Part shown: piece after piece, positions 44,828 to 57,120 of the stretch
How the letters are laid out: every line of letters starts with the position of its first letter
How positions within the stretch are numbered: position 1 is the first letter of the stretch
DNA from: Campanula takesimana
Taxonomy: Eukaryota > Streptophyta > Magnoliopsida > Asterales > Campanulaceae
Length of the DNA stretch: 64,000 nt
Assembly (NCBI GenBank): GCA_026119855.1
Contig: JAOWBW010000027.1
Coordinates: forward strand, 372,001-436,000
Direction of reading: 5' to 3'
The notes under the pieces: model-generated
The model's database searches: none
Told to the model about the DNA's origin: nothing
The model's input: only the letters and a program-made list of their open reading frames with translations
Position numbers and translations under genes: made by a program

Positions 44828-47160
44828 ATCTCCCACTTGCGCTATGCCCAATCAACATGTATCCTATACCATTGAGCTTAGCTTATGACTATCAGAATAG
44901 CATATGGAGAATCTTATGTAAGAAGATTATCCTTGTTATCATCATATAGTACTTTGAATATTTTGACATCTCCCATATCAACGATTTCTTGTAGAGATGG
45001 TAATGTCTGAGTGTGTGTTTGGATCATAGATGAGTCCTTGGCACCTTAGCTACTGCAATAACTATTATTTCATAATAAAGGTCCATATGATTAGTGGTAC
45101 TAGAAACTATTTCTAGTTTTACTAATAACATCTATATCCAAACAACTCCCTTAGTTACAACTCATGTAACTAAGAACTTAATTTTATTCATAGAATAATT
45201 TAGGGTGTATTTGTTTGGAACTATTCCAACTAATAGAACTTACTTTAAACATATGTCCATACTGCGATCTTTAATTATCCTTGTCGATGTGGAAGCATGC
45301 ATCTATGTAACTATTTACAAAATCATCTTCCATATGATTAGTATGTTCTCATCATACTCCAAGTATACGAGTTATCCCATCTAAGTACATAAGATGACAT
45401 ACATGATAGATCCAATTGCCGAAGCATATGGAATCCTAATCATGTATTCTTTCTCATTAGTCAATAAGACTAAGTCTTGCCAAGAACATTATCATTAGAC
45501 AACTTTGGAAGTACTTCTACAAGAGTCTTGCATACTTAACAATTCAGTACTTTGTCTTTATAAGTACTTTGACACAAACAAATCAACTTCCTTGATCTAT
45601 ATCAAAAGATATTGATTCCAAGGATGTACGCGGCTTCTTCCTAAGTCTTTCATTAACAAACTCTTTCAAATGAACTATATGTCAACCACATATATAAGAC
45701 TAGGAATAAGACTATGTTCCCACTAATTTTCTAGAATAACACAAGTCTAATCTTTAATGAATTTCAAACGATTTGAATACTTCATCAAAACGACTGTTTT
45801 AACTCCAAGAAGCTTGCATCAATCCATCCCATGGATTTCCGCAATTTACGTACCTTATTAGAATTTTCTAGATTATCAAAACCTATAGGTTGTATCCAAT
45901 ACATCCTTAAGTTAGTTCCCGTTAAGGAATGCTGTTTTGATATCCATTTGCCACATTTCATATTCAAAATATGAAGTTATGGCAATGAGAATTCAAATAT
46001 CTTAAAGCATGACTACGAGTGAGAAAGTTTTATCATAGTCAAAATATGAGTCAACCTTTTATATTTTTTCTAGCTTAAAGAGTATGTACTTTGCCATCCA
46101 TGTTAGTTTTCTCCAAGAAAACTTAATTCCATCATTTAATTTTTACACCTTAGGTTAGAATGATCAAGTTCCAAACTTGATTATTGTACATGGATTGCCT
46201 TTTAGATTCCATTACCCTAAGTCATTAATCTAAATATGGAGTGGACATTGCATTTTGATAGGTGGTAATATGTCATTCTCAATGAACTTTACCTAAATAC
46301 TTTCTATTACGAGAAATCCAACATTTCTTGTTATAGATTGTATCCTATCATATATGCAATTAACTTGTGTAACTTGAACGAATTTTCACAACTCCTTGTG
46401 AAAGTTTGTTCAACTTCCATCTTAGGTTCAATATTATTCTCTAGGTCTCAAACCATTCGAAATATATTTTACTCCCACCGGTCTTTTTAGAGATAAACAA
46501 TTTATCTAGAAAAATATTATCCCATGAAAATACATTTCTTATAAGTAACAAACAATTTGTTTCTTATAAGTAAAATATTATCCTCAAGTTTCCTTAGGAT
46601 ATCCCATGAAAATACATTTCTTAGATTTATGTGTGAGTTTGTCCTAGACAAGTCTTTTCGCAAAAGTCTCACCATCTTAAATCTTCATGAAAGACAAACC
46701 AAGTTTTCTTTCATTCCATATCACATATTGAACCTTTGAACCTATTTTAATGGAAATCAAATTAGTGTAATTATAGCGGTTTCCAATGTATAACCCCAAA
46801 ATAAATAATGGAAGATCAATTCGACTTTATCATATAATGAACCATATCCAATAAGGTTCTATTCCTCCATTTTGAAACATCATTCCAAAACGGTGTTCTT
46901 CATGGAGTTAATTATGAAACAATTTCACAACCTTGAAGATGATGGTCAAATTCTTGTTTCATGTATTCATCATCTCGATCAAATCGGAATCTTTGAATAG
47001 TTTTACCAAGTAGTACCAAAATCCTCTTTCAGCATTGCCACTTAATGCACCATATACATCAACATGTATTAGGTCTAATAAGTTACTAGCTCTTTTACTA
47101 CTCCTAGTAAAAGATGTCTTGGTCCAAGTAAATAAGATTTGCATATAACATATGATTCAA
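44828..47160 (-). pseudogene. pol: Decayed pol of the nested Angela-like element
   Basis: Only scraps are readable: RNase H and RT text from about 44900 to 46200 (the DNA matches the better copy at 23100-24530 in phrasing), and integrase text TKTSFTRSSKRASNLLDLIHV (about 47110-47050). Stops and indels are everywhere and gag is not recognisable. The element could only have moved in trans or has simply aged. Confidence 0.75.
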
Positions 47161-49200
47161 AATCGTATGACTTTAAAACTCAGTCCCATGAAATTTTAGA
47201 TATGGTTTTCTCATTTATTTGACCAAAACAATAATGCCTTAAGAAATTAATTTTAGCCACAATTATTTCCTTTAGATTTGCTAACATTTGTCTTACCTTT
47301 ATCTTTTAATCCCTTTTCCTTTTAGAAACTTATAAAGTCAAAAAATCAAATTTTTTTTACTTAGATCATTACTTTCCGTACTAAAGTTCAGATATCGAAA
47401 GCACAAACTGTACGGCCGAACTAAACCATAAGGCAACCACATTTCCGTACATCATTCAGAAACTTAGATAACAATCCATACGGCCAAAACTAAGCCAAAA
47501 GGCATCCACATTTCCGTATGAATCTGTAGTTCGTTTCTAAATTCTTTGTCTCATACTTTTAACTGATTTCAGCAATCTAGAACAATTCAGGATTCTGATA
47601 TCAGTTTTATGAATTCTGAATTGACAACACTTTTTAGGGAACATGGTTTCAAAAAACTATCCATTTGAAACTAGATTCAATATCATATTCAAATTCTGAA
47701 CATCGTCTGCTCGGCCGAGTCTTAGGACCCGCTCGGCCATGCACCATGAAAAGTAGATTTTAATTTCCAAATTTTAATCCTAAAATTGCCTTCCTTGATT
47801 CAATTAAGATTTGGTGTTCACGGTGAGCAAATCATCATGATCATCAAAACCAAAAATAAACAATTTATTCATGAATCTATGATCATCAACAAGTGAATCA
47901 AAGTAAATTTTGATGATCATGCGGAACATATTAATCAAATTAATATTGCAATTTAGGTTACTTAGGTTATTAAGAATGTATAATTTCCGTTCTTGCTTTA
48001 GAACAATTCTTAAGCTCGTGATCATATCAAAGAAATTAATATCATTCTCTTTTAGCTTTGTCCTTTTAAAGAACAGATCGCAGTAACAACCTTAATTAAA
48101 GTTTAATATAACATTCTACACAAATATGTAAATAAATATACACATATATTTCTTACCAATCATTTAAGAGATAAATATTGTATTTCATAAATACTCCCAC
48201 TAAATTATATAACCTTCATATACAAAAATTGTATAATATAATTTATGTGGGCTAAGATCCAACTTTAATTTAATTTCAATTCCACTTTGCCGATACTGCT
48301 CAAAATTAAATTAATTAGGTAGATAACTTTTATCAATCACATCATATGTGACTCTTATATCCTTTATGAAATTGTTAGACATCTTATGTCAAATATGTTT
48401 TAATCTCATCTTGTGCCTTAGGCCCATAACCCTTATGATAGTCTAATTAAGTCAAACCACGTTAAATGTATAAGAAACTCTCATTCACTCATCTTGCTCA
48501 TACACTAATAAAATTAATGCACCTCGCTTTGGCAGAGCCCATATAAAACTACCCGGTGTACTCACAAGTTTTTTAATAATTGATTGGCACATGACTTAAA
48601 TATTCAAGAAGGTTCTTTCATATAACAATGCGCATAACAAAGGTATAATTAATACAATTAATTAATGAACGGATACTATGTGAATATAATTATGAATTTT
48701 AGATTTTCATAGAGTCCAACTCTAGGTATAATACATATTGAATAATGAATTCTTTCATAGAGTCCAACTCTATTAAGAATGCATTACATCATAGAATCAA
48801 ATTCCATGAACAATACGTATTCTACAATGCATGTCCAAGTCTGAAAAACTTGAATTCAGAAATCTGCACTACACACGAACACCATGAAAAATATGCACGA
48901 ATTCGTGCATTGCACTTGCATTGCACGCGAACTGCACGAAAATTCTGCACAAAATTCTGGACTGTACGTGCGCACGTAATCTGGACGAAAATTCTAGACG
49001 AAAATTCTGCACGAAAATTCCGGACGAAAATTCTGCACGAAAATTCCGGACGAAAATTCTGCACGAAAACGTGCATTGCACGCGAACCGCACGATCGCAA
49101 TTTATCAAATCTTGATTCTTTAAGGATTCAACTATTCATGGTAATCATATAATAAAATCATATATTTAATATGATAATATTAAAATAACCATACATGAAC
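47161..49200 (-). other. Interior of nested element without recognisable gag
   Basis: Non-coding, AT-rich. A duplicated block containing TACGGCC and CCACATTTCCGTA appears at about 47405-47510. A GCACGAAAATTC array lies at 48934-49075. No gag motif is visible where gag should be. Confidence 0.5.
48934..49075. repeat. Array of about 15-bp GCACGAAAATTCYGG units
   Basis: Eight or so tandem copies of (G/C)GACGAAAATTCTG and GCACGAAAATTCCG, closed on each side by GTGCATTGCACGCGAAC-type text, so the array also has outer inverted repeats. It lies in the leader just inside the primer site of the nested element. Confidence 0.8.
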
Positions 49201-49215
49201 GGGGCAATGATACCA
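49201..49215 (-). other. Primer-binding site, initiator-Met type
   Basis: Minus strand TGGTATCATTGCCCC, directly inside the 5' LTR. TGGTATCA matches the plant initiator tRNA-Met 3' end; the following bases diverge from the usual GAGC. Confidence 0.75.
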
Positions 49216-49216
49216 C

Positions 49217-50740
49217 TATAGGGTTTTGAGTTACCATGCGAAGCGGAACCGGCAATAGAAAATAAAAAAAAAATCTAGAGCCCATGGATCCATTCATGAT
49301 GATTGAATTAATAGGAAGATGGATTTAGAATACTAACCGTTGTTGTGCGTTTTAAAATCTTGGATCTTCAAATCTTCAAGTCTTCAAGATTTAGATTTGA
49401 TCTCCTCGTTCTTTGCGTTCTTCGGATCACGATCACAGGAACACGAACTTGAGATGCTAAAGAAAACACCCTCTATATGTATCCACACGCGAACGAATAT
49501 CTAGAACAATTCTAGATCCGGACTGCTAGATCCATCTATTAGAAAACACGTTTTTCTAATCTTCAAAGGCTATATGAATTTTGGTGTTCTTGAGCTTTTG
49601 ATTCTCAATCTAGGCTCAATAATATGTTTCTCAAACATATGGATTACCCATGAATAATGGCTGGTGAAAGAGGATTATTTATACTCTAAAATCCTTAACA
49701 TTTAAGAACCCTTGAGACCTAATCCCGTCACCCTAATTATTCTGCTGTAAATCTGGCCCAGACACTCTGGCATGGTAGTTCTCACAAATTGGAACGGTCG
49801 TGCCAAATGGTGCGAATGTTCATAACATTCTAGCATGATCGTGGTAAAAAATCGGCACGGTCGTGCTCACAAATTGGCACGGTCGTGCCAAACCAGTTTG
49901 ACAGCTTTTTCCAATTTTATCCTTTTGATCAATTCGTTCTTTTGTGTGACCCCATAGGATTATATTAAGTTTGTAATGAGTCCAACCAAGGTCAAACTCA
50001 TAAATCATGAGCGGAATCTAGCAACCCATCATGATTACCCAATTAATATAACTTAACGAAGTTCGTTTATCCTCATAGAACATATCACAACCCTTTTATC
50101 ACACGATATCATATTGAACATAAGCCACGTTCTACGTCAACTTAAGTGTCCAATGATTTATCGATCCCGAGTAGATTGATATGAGCAAATGACATTGAAC
50201 ACATCAATTCATTTGGGTATACCCATACACTATCATCAAACTCACTCTCGAGTGGCCAAGCTAATATCTCTCTTTGATATAAAGAGGGACAACATCCCAT
50301 CTTGACTTATCATTCTTTCCTACAAGAATCCGATTTTGCCAATCGTAACCTTTATAACTACCTGGTTAAGGGTAACGTTTGAGTACGTCAAACACAACGG
50401 TCATCATATGAAAGACGGTGATAATCTCAGGTCTAAGGATTCCAATGATATAACTAAATGATATTTAATTATGACATTTGACCATGATATAGATCTCATA
50501 ATGGGTCATGTCCAGTACTTGTTCACCAACAAGTACCCATAAGTTCAATTTGTATCACATACACATATCATCACAAGATCATCAATTAAATTTATACTAG
50601 TTTTTTATAAGTACTAGGGACGGGGATTATTATAATAAACATGTAAACATATAATAATCCGAGGTTGTTATCTCCATAATAAATGAGAACATGATATAAC
50701 GTAAGGCCTTTCTCAAGGGCTTAGGGCATAATCTCCAACA
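49217..50740 (-). mobile_element. 5' LTR of nested Angela-like element
   Basis: 1524 bp. The terminal CA at the primer-site end is mutated (TATAGGG on plus instead of TGTAGGG). TATA (GTATAAAT, minus) is at 49685-49675. Palindromic sites lie at about 49769-49889, the last a perfect GGCACGGTCGTGCC. Confidence 0.9.
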
Positions 50741-51470
50741 GGATATGGGGGTAGCTGATGTGATATTAGGAATTAGGATCACTAGAAATGATAACGGATT
50801 GGTAGTTTCTCAATCTAGTTACATTGAGAAGATATTAAGAAAATTAAATCACTACAAATGTAGTCCTGTAAGTACCCCGTATGATTCAAGTATTAAGTTA
50901 TACTAAAAAAACTGGTGGAGATGACAATCAGCTTGAGTGGGCAATTAGATATCTTATGTATGCCGTGACAAGTACTAGGCCTGACATTGCATTTGCAATA
51001 TGAAGGCTTAGTAGATATACTAGTAGTCCAAGTCATATACAATGGAATGCTTTAAATCAAGTCTTTTAATATTCAAAGGGGACGATAGAATATGACATAC
51101 ATTTTATAGATTTTTCTTCAGTCTTGAAAGGGTTTACATATGCTAGTTGGAAAACTGAGAGGGATGATCATACCTCCACAACTGGCTAGATATTTATATT
51201 TGGTGGGGGTACCATCTCGTGGGGCTCTAAGAAGAAAACTTTTATAACAGACCAATGAACTAGTCTCTATACACTGTGATAGTCAAACAATACTATCTAG
51301 ATCATATTGTCAGGTGTACTGAAAAATATAGGAATATTAGATTAAGACATAGTTATGTGAGACAATTGATCATAGATGGAGTGATAACTATAATATTGTA
51401 AAGTTTTGCCAAAACTTGGCAGATCCTTTAACAAAGGGACTTCCAAGAGAAGTAGTTAAAAAATCACAAA
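50741..51470 (+). pseudogene. pol: Decayed copia, right part (RT-RNase H)
   Basis: Continuation of the copia split at 43294: GVADVILGIRITRNDNG, SQSSYIEKILRKL, then broken RNase H text ending LADPLTKGLPREVVKKS (about 51420-51460). Stops throughout. Confidence 0.8.
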
Positions 51471-52400
51471 GGGGGTGAGACTCAAGCCCACTAATACGAA
51501 CAACCAATAATAGAAACTTAACCAAATTCTTGATAAATCAAGTCTATTGGTTCAATGAGCAAAGTATATCATATGTTGAGGTTGAAGTTCTCTATTATTA
51601 TTCATCCCAAGGTATGTAGAGCTTGGTCCCGTAATATAAACGATAAGGATGAGTAAGAACTCTTAATAGACTTAATTAATAGTGTTTAATTTACGGGGGC
51701 ACTAAGGTAAGTCTTCCTATATAAGTGTCAGAGGTGGTGCCGCCTCCTATGAGCTTAAGGACTTGGCTCTAGAGCACTCATGAAAAGGATATAGATTGTT
51801 CTTAGCCAAATACAATTTCCTAATCTCTATAAGGCTAATAGAAAATACAGGAATAGGGGTGTCTTCATTAGTGCAATTTGCTGACATCCATTTGTGAAAA
51901 TAGGGCTCCATTGGATCCTATAGAACTATTCGCAACAATCTTTTTACACCAAGTAGATACGAATATTGTCTTAAGGAAAGCATAATAATTATGTGCCTTA
52001 AGAGAAAAAGTTCAAAAAGTATTTGCATATCATTTTCAATAATCCATAGCAGAAATTTCAAAATGGAGATTCAGTGCAGTACTCAGTACAGTGCAAAGCA
52101 GAAATTTCAAAGTGCAGATTCAGTGCAGTATTGAGTATAGTGCAGAAATTCCCATAGTGCAGATCAAGGGAGTGTAGAAATTCCAAGTGCAAAAAATATA
52201 GTGCATTCAGCGCAACAGAAATTTGGTGCTAAGCAGAAACTTAAGATTTTAGTTTTTCAAGAACGACAATGTAGGGTAGCGTACTTATTGCGTTTGTTAC
52301 GATTAATGCAATATACAATGATTTGACATATAGATGAAATATTTTACCATTTTCTTACATATAATGGAATGCACTGTAACGACGTTAAAAAGATGACATA
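51471..52400 (+). other. 3' flank of the decayed copia, repeats only
   Basis: No gene. This is probably the 3' UTR and LTR remains of the copia, but I could not find LTR ends. At 52040-52200 the word AGTGCAG recurs many times in a short irregular array. Confidence 0.4.
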
Positions 52401-53930
52401 AACGCACTGTAACACGTGTTAGCGTATTTTATGGGTTTGATAGCTTCATCCTTATGTCTCCCAATCCTCTGCCTTCCATCCTTCCCACCATCAGTCCTCC
52501 ACACACCAACATCAGTCTGCCACACACAACTACCAATCACCATCCATTTGCTCCCATCAACCACCAACCACCAGATCTGAACCCTTCTTCCCTTCAACTC
52601 TTCGTCTCCATTTACCATCAAGCTCCGGTCCCTGTTCATCTCCCCTCTTCTCTGGCGAGCATCCTCTACTATCAATCTTCTTCGATCCTAACTCCTTGGG
52701 CACAATAAATCGCAGCTCTCGCTGTTCATCTCTGACCAATTCCACTCTCCTCTCAGTTGCTCTCTTTTTCTCTAGCTTCAATAGGTACCTCGACACACCA
52801 TCTCTGTCGCCCATTTCCACTCCCCACCCTTCGCAGCAGCATTGCCGCAGTATGCCTAAGTATCACAGCACCATCTTCAACTAATTTCAAAGGTTTGATT
52901 TTGCTATGCCTTAGCTTCGAATTTGACTTTGGTTCAATTTCACCCAGGTTCTATTCGAGTCTTGATTTCAATTTCAACCAAGAATTCAGTTTTTGGATAC
53001 GATATGTTAAATTTTATTCAGTTTTGGATACAATTCCGGTTTGATTTTTCTGTTTTATTGTTTTTTTTTTTTCAATTTTGAGTTCGATTTAGGTTTGATT
53101 TTGTGGTTGATTTTGGGTTTTCAAGTGTTGGACTTTCTGGGCTGAGTTTTGGTGTTCATCCACCTTTGTTGTTTGCTAGAATTTGCAAAAATTTCAAGGG
53201 AGGACATGAAAGGAGAGTGAAGATGAAATGTGTGTTACTTCTCTAATGATTGTAAGTTTATTTAACGAGTTAGATTGTCATGTTAACATTTTGTTGATGA
53301 AATTTAACCTCATTCAACCGAGTTGCACTATTTGTAACCCGACTCAAAAGTACGTTTCATAATGTTGTTAAAAGGGTAGCATGTTACCTTTGGTGTAGTA
53401 GAGGGTATAGTACATGCCATTGACTTGTAATTATCTCAAAAGTATTTCCTAATATATACAATACAAGTACACTAACTGTTCGAACCTGGTTTTGGCGGTC
53501 ACTGCCATGGGTGAGTGGCGGTCCAACTGATATTGGAGTCACATCAATTGCATCCATCTCATTGTCTCCTTGTTGATCACAACCCTGCATAAAGTAAAGG
53601 TCAATCATATTAATTAAGTAATACTGTGATCAACAAAGGTAAAAAAATATTTTTGCACAATTCAAGGGTATCTGCATGAAACTTTGAATGTGAAACATAT
53701 CAATTTAGTTATTTTACATGAATAAAAATCTGTAATACTGTGATAGAAGACATCTGCTTCTTTAAGACAAAAGATAGCGTGAGTTGATAAATAAGGTTGT
53801 TCAGAACTTTTTTTATTTAACGGGTTAGTTTGTCATGTTAATATTCATACAAATCATTAGAATGACAAGCACGGTGACAAATTAGTAACTCAAAACAATT
53901 GTACATCCTAAGAAAAAAGGTCCACAATTT
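52401..53930. other. Genic-looking but unassigned stretch
   Basis: 52440-52890 is CT/Pro-codon rich like a 5' UTR. 52900-53120 is T-rich and intron-like with a TTTGATTT phrase repeated. On the minus strand a possible exon (53587-53494) is bounded by TTTATGCAG and CAG/GTTCGA, but I recognise no protein. Open frames on both strands at 52385-52820 overlap and have no domain resemblance. I do not call a gene. Confidence 0.3.
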
Positions 53931-54420
53931 TTACTTAAAATCCCTAGATGAAGCATAACAATCCAACAAACTTCTATACTGATTCATTGATTTCAGAAAC
54001 TCAGTAGCCTTCTCCTTTGTCCCTTCACCACAATTAACTTGTAACACAACTAGAAGCTTTTCAAAAGCACCATTAAAAAGTGCTTCCACCAAAGATTTAC
54101 CATCTTTCTTCTTTCCAATCTTCCATAGAATCGACACAAACAAATTCATAGACAAAACTGATACTCGCAAAATTTTCTTCACTAAAACCGGAACGATTAA
54201 CTCATGCTTTAGCGCTTTCTCGGCTCCTCGGTTGAAGCTATAAATAGCGTCCAAAAAACTTAAGCCCTTATCCCATAGTTTTTTTTTCAGCATCAACAAG
54301 TATATCCAAAGTTGATTCAAGTAACCCTAATTCCAAATACCTTGATGTGATCTTCTCGTGTTTTAGTTGACAGTTAATCTAGCTTGTTCAAAAGAAGTTC
54401 CAACAACCACTTCAATTACA
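53931..54420 (-). pseudogene. U-box E3 ubiquitin ligase C-terminal ARM fragment (PUB-like)
   Basis: The frame carries the C-terminal ARM-repeat end of plant U-box ligases of the PUB20-23 type: SRYLELGLLE, then ALKHELIVPVLVKKILRVS, SILWKIGKK, VEALFNGAFEKLLVVLQV, and CGEGTKEKATEFLKSMNQYR, stopping at 53931. In intact proteins this region binds substrates for ubiquitination. The U-box and most ARM repeats are absent. A nine-A homopolymer near 54290 shifts the frame, and the terminal DLKR motif is missing. It is a gene fragment, either relic or captured. Identification rests on remembered family sequence. Confidence 0.75.
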
Positions 54421-54942
54421 TGTCCAAACTAGGCTAATGTACGTGATTACTTGATATGACTATGCGTAGGGTTTACCTCTCGATAGTTCTTTATCACATA
54501 TCATTCAACCCCAATATTTGATTAGCATATTGCAAGGGTAAAAAATTAAAAATAGTTGTTTACTATCCAGAATCGTTCTATAGCATCATTACACTTCATT
54601 TCTATCTAACGTTCGTAGTGGAACATATATTTCTTAATTTTATATGGTGTGTGCTCACACATTGTAGGTGTAAAATAATGCCCTAATTACTACTGCCATT
54701 ATATGTGTTAGTCACATTACCTTAACTAGCTAGTTATTATAATAGATTTTTACTTTTTATCCTTCAACTACCAAGAAGCCTTAGTTGCTCGAAGGTTGTA
54801 AAACATAAAATAAATGTGGCGGCTATTTAACCTCTTGCTTTAAATAACATAACTTTATTGTTAGTACCTCACTATGTTTAACTCACAATTATTCATAGTA
54901 AATATGTTTTGATAAATAAATAATCAAACCCAATTGATTATA
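54421..54942. other. AT-rich intergenic stretch
   Basis: I see no gene, repeat or element end in this stretch. Confidence 0.4.
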
Positions 54943-56045
54943 TGATGTATACAAAAGACCTGAGCACAGGCATCCCTATGCAAAGCTCAACAGCTAAGTT
55001 GCCCTGTTTCCACTCAAGTCAACAGTCAAGTCATTACATGATCTACCTATCATCTATACATCCAACAAACTGAAGAACTACCTATTACAGACTCCCTCTA
55101 CCTTAAATGAATTATCAAGATGATATATACAAACAAGCTTCAATAGCTAAGACCCTACAAGCCCAACAGCTAAGCTCCCCTGTTTCAACAGCTAAGACTG
55201 TTCTTCTTCAACAGCTATCTCCAAGTTATCAGATCCTTGAAGAATGATTATTCCAATATTACCAGTCATTGGAATAACTCATATTGAAGCTTGTTCAAGT
55301 GTGAATACACCTTCTCTAAACGTTGACAACCTGTATACAGAGGGGCAACAAACATTCAGTCAAAGTCAAATAGAACCATTACTTCTCTGTACCTTTGTTC
55401 CCCAAACGGCTACTACTGTACCCTTGTCCCCCAACGGCTCTATCTCCTCCCTTATATAAAGGAGTATACTGGCATGTTGTCAAGTAACCTTTTCCAGACC
55501 CTCTACACCTTTTTTACACCCTTACAATCCTTTGGAGCTCTACTGCATTCTCACTCTGCAGTCTTAAATATTTGCATAGACCCCTGCAAATATTGTGCCA
55601 TTTTGCACCCAGTTTCAACTCTCTCCTAGCCAGCTTAAAGCCAAGCTATTTTGTAAACACACTTGTGATTATTTTTATTTTCTTTTTCTCGTTTTGAAAG
55701 AAGCAACCTTAATTGAAGTGTCAATTAAGTAGAGGGGGTTCAAAGGAACTTGCCTTATCAATTCTTGTAACTCTTATTGAAGAAAATATTATAGTGGATT
55801 GATCTCACTGTTCCAATAGTGGGGGTGGATGTAAGAGAAGGGTTTTGCCTCTGAACCACTTTAAAATACTGTGTACACTCTTGTCTCTACACTAACACAC
55901 ACATACACCTTGTCCTTTTATTTATTCTTTCATTTATATTCCGCTGCACATTTCTTTGATTTACTTATTTCTCAACATCTAACCTCAAACTTTTAGCTGT
56001 CCAAGTTTTAATTAATCTATTCATTTAGTTAAACAGGGCCTTTCA
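54943..56045 (+). mobile_element. 5' LTR of the second Sirevirus-like element
   Basis: The right end is firm: ...GGGCCTTTCA at 56045, two bases before the primer site. The left end is not certain; TGATGTATAC at about 54943 is one candidate. TATA (CTTATATAAAGG) is at 55451-55462. Upstream are five AACAGCTAAG-type motifs (54989, 55142, 55165, 55187, 55210) and two CCAACGGCT-like boxes (55402, 55430) close to the TATA. The R/U5 text GTAAGAGAAGGG...CTGAACCAC resembles the reverse complement of the R region of the other Sirevirus LTR. Confidence 0.75.
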
Positions 56046-56047
56046 AT

Positions 56048-56059
56048 TGGCATCAGAGC
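56048..56059 (+). other. Primer-binding site, initiator-Met type
   Basis: TGGCATCAGAGC differs by one base from the canonical copia TGGTATCAGAGC. Confidence 0.88.
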
Positions 56060-56112
56060 TAGGATTCACCACACAGAGTCTAACAACTTGTGAAAGATCC
56101 ATTCAACCCACC

Positions 56113-57120
56113 ATGCCTCAACCAAGAAGAAACAATGGAAAGGACAGTCCACACATTGATGATTGTGGATCTTTTGTGATTTATTCCTCAAAAATTAAAA
56201 CCTATCTAGATGCAAATAGCATATGGAACTGGTATGTCTTAGAAAATGAACTTGAACCTCCCACTCAAGCTGAAGTTAATGGAGGAGGTAGTAAACTCAA
56301 ATCTCCTGAATACTGGACTGATGCTCAAAGACAACTTATGACTGCAAACTTAAAAGTAAAAAATATTCTGCAAAAAAATGTCAATGACTCCCTAGCTCAA
56401 GAAATAGCCAAAGTACCAAGTGCTAAAGCAGTATGGGAATTAATTAACACCAAGTTCACTAAACACACCAGTGTTAGAACCCAGCATCTATATAACTTAT
56501 TAAGACAGTTAGACAATTTCAAATTCTACACTGGAGAGAAAGTAAGTGCTGGAAGACCAAGATTTGAAGATCTTGTAAGAGCCATTTCAGACCATGGAAA
56601 AACCTTTGAACAATCCGACCTATGCTTAAAGATCTACTCTAATCTTCCTCAAGAGTATGAGAAAGTAGTCCTTCCCATTAGAGAAGGAGCTGAATGGAGT
56701 AGTATGACCATAGAACAATACTTTGGTAAACTTGAAGCATATGAACTAGAAGGAATGATCAAAATTCAACCAGCATCCACCATATCTCAAACCCTTGCCC
56801 TTGTTGCTCAAGAGCAAACCCAGAAACAGTTTTCCCAACAGGACATTGACACCCTTGTAATTAATGCCCTATAAAAACTGAACATAACTCCTAAACGAGA
56901 ATCAAAACCAATTTCTCAAGAAGATATTCCAAGTCTTATCACCATGGCTGTCAGAAATGCCATGAAACATCAAAAGAAAGCTTTAGACAGAAGATACAGT
57001 CCTTCACCATCCAACCTAACTCAAGAAGTTGTTAAAAAGAGCATCGAGTGTTACAACTGTGGTAAACCAGACCACTATGCTGCTGATTGCAAAGAACCAA
57101 AAAAACCAAGAGAACACTAA
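56113..57120 (+). pseudogene. gag: Gag of the second Sirevirus-like element, nonsense-broken
   Basis: Starts at ATG 56113 (MPQPRRNNGKD). The UBN2-type copia Gag core includes WTDAQRQLMTANLKVKNIL, AKAVWELINTKF, TQHLYNLLRQLDNFKFY and LPQEYEKVVLPI (residues about 75-230). One TAA at 56872 interrupts the frame. The same frame continues to the zinc knuckle CYNCGKPDHYAADC (57046-57090) and stops at 57118. Gag forms the virus-like particle and the knuckle binds RNA. The start was chosen because it follows the primer site and matches the usual short N-terminus; the upstream in-frame ATG at 56047 lies in the primer site. Confidence 0.88.

Larger units (their letters stand above)
43295..50740 (-). mobile_element. 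Complete Angela-like copia, nested, with GGATA duplication
   Basis: 7446 bp flanked by perfect GGATA (43290-43294 and 50741-50745). The 3' LTR is 43295-44827 and the 5' LTR 49217-50740 (minus orientation); the primer site is at 49215-49201. It interrupts the RT of a plus-strand copia: the frame before the insert and GVADVILGIRI after it belong together. The two LTRs differ by many substitutions and small indels, so the insertion is not recent. The 4.4-kb interior is too decayed to be autonomous. Confidence 0.93.

Noticed and set aside
48745..49152. Overlapping frames in a Cys/Arg/Asn repeat
   Set aside because: They reflect the 15-bp GCACGAAAATTC array.
52385..52820. Minus-strand Arg/Trp-rich and plus-strand Pro/Ser-rich open frames
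   Set aside because: Mutually overlapping, no domain, and composition looks like a CT-rich untranslated region.
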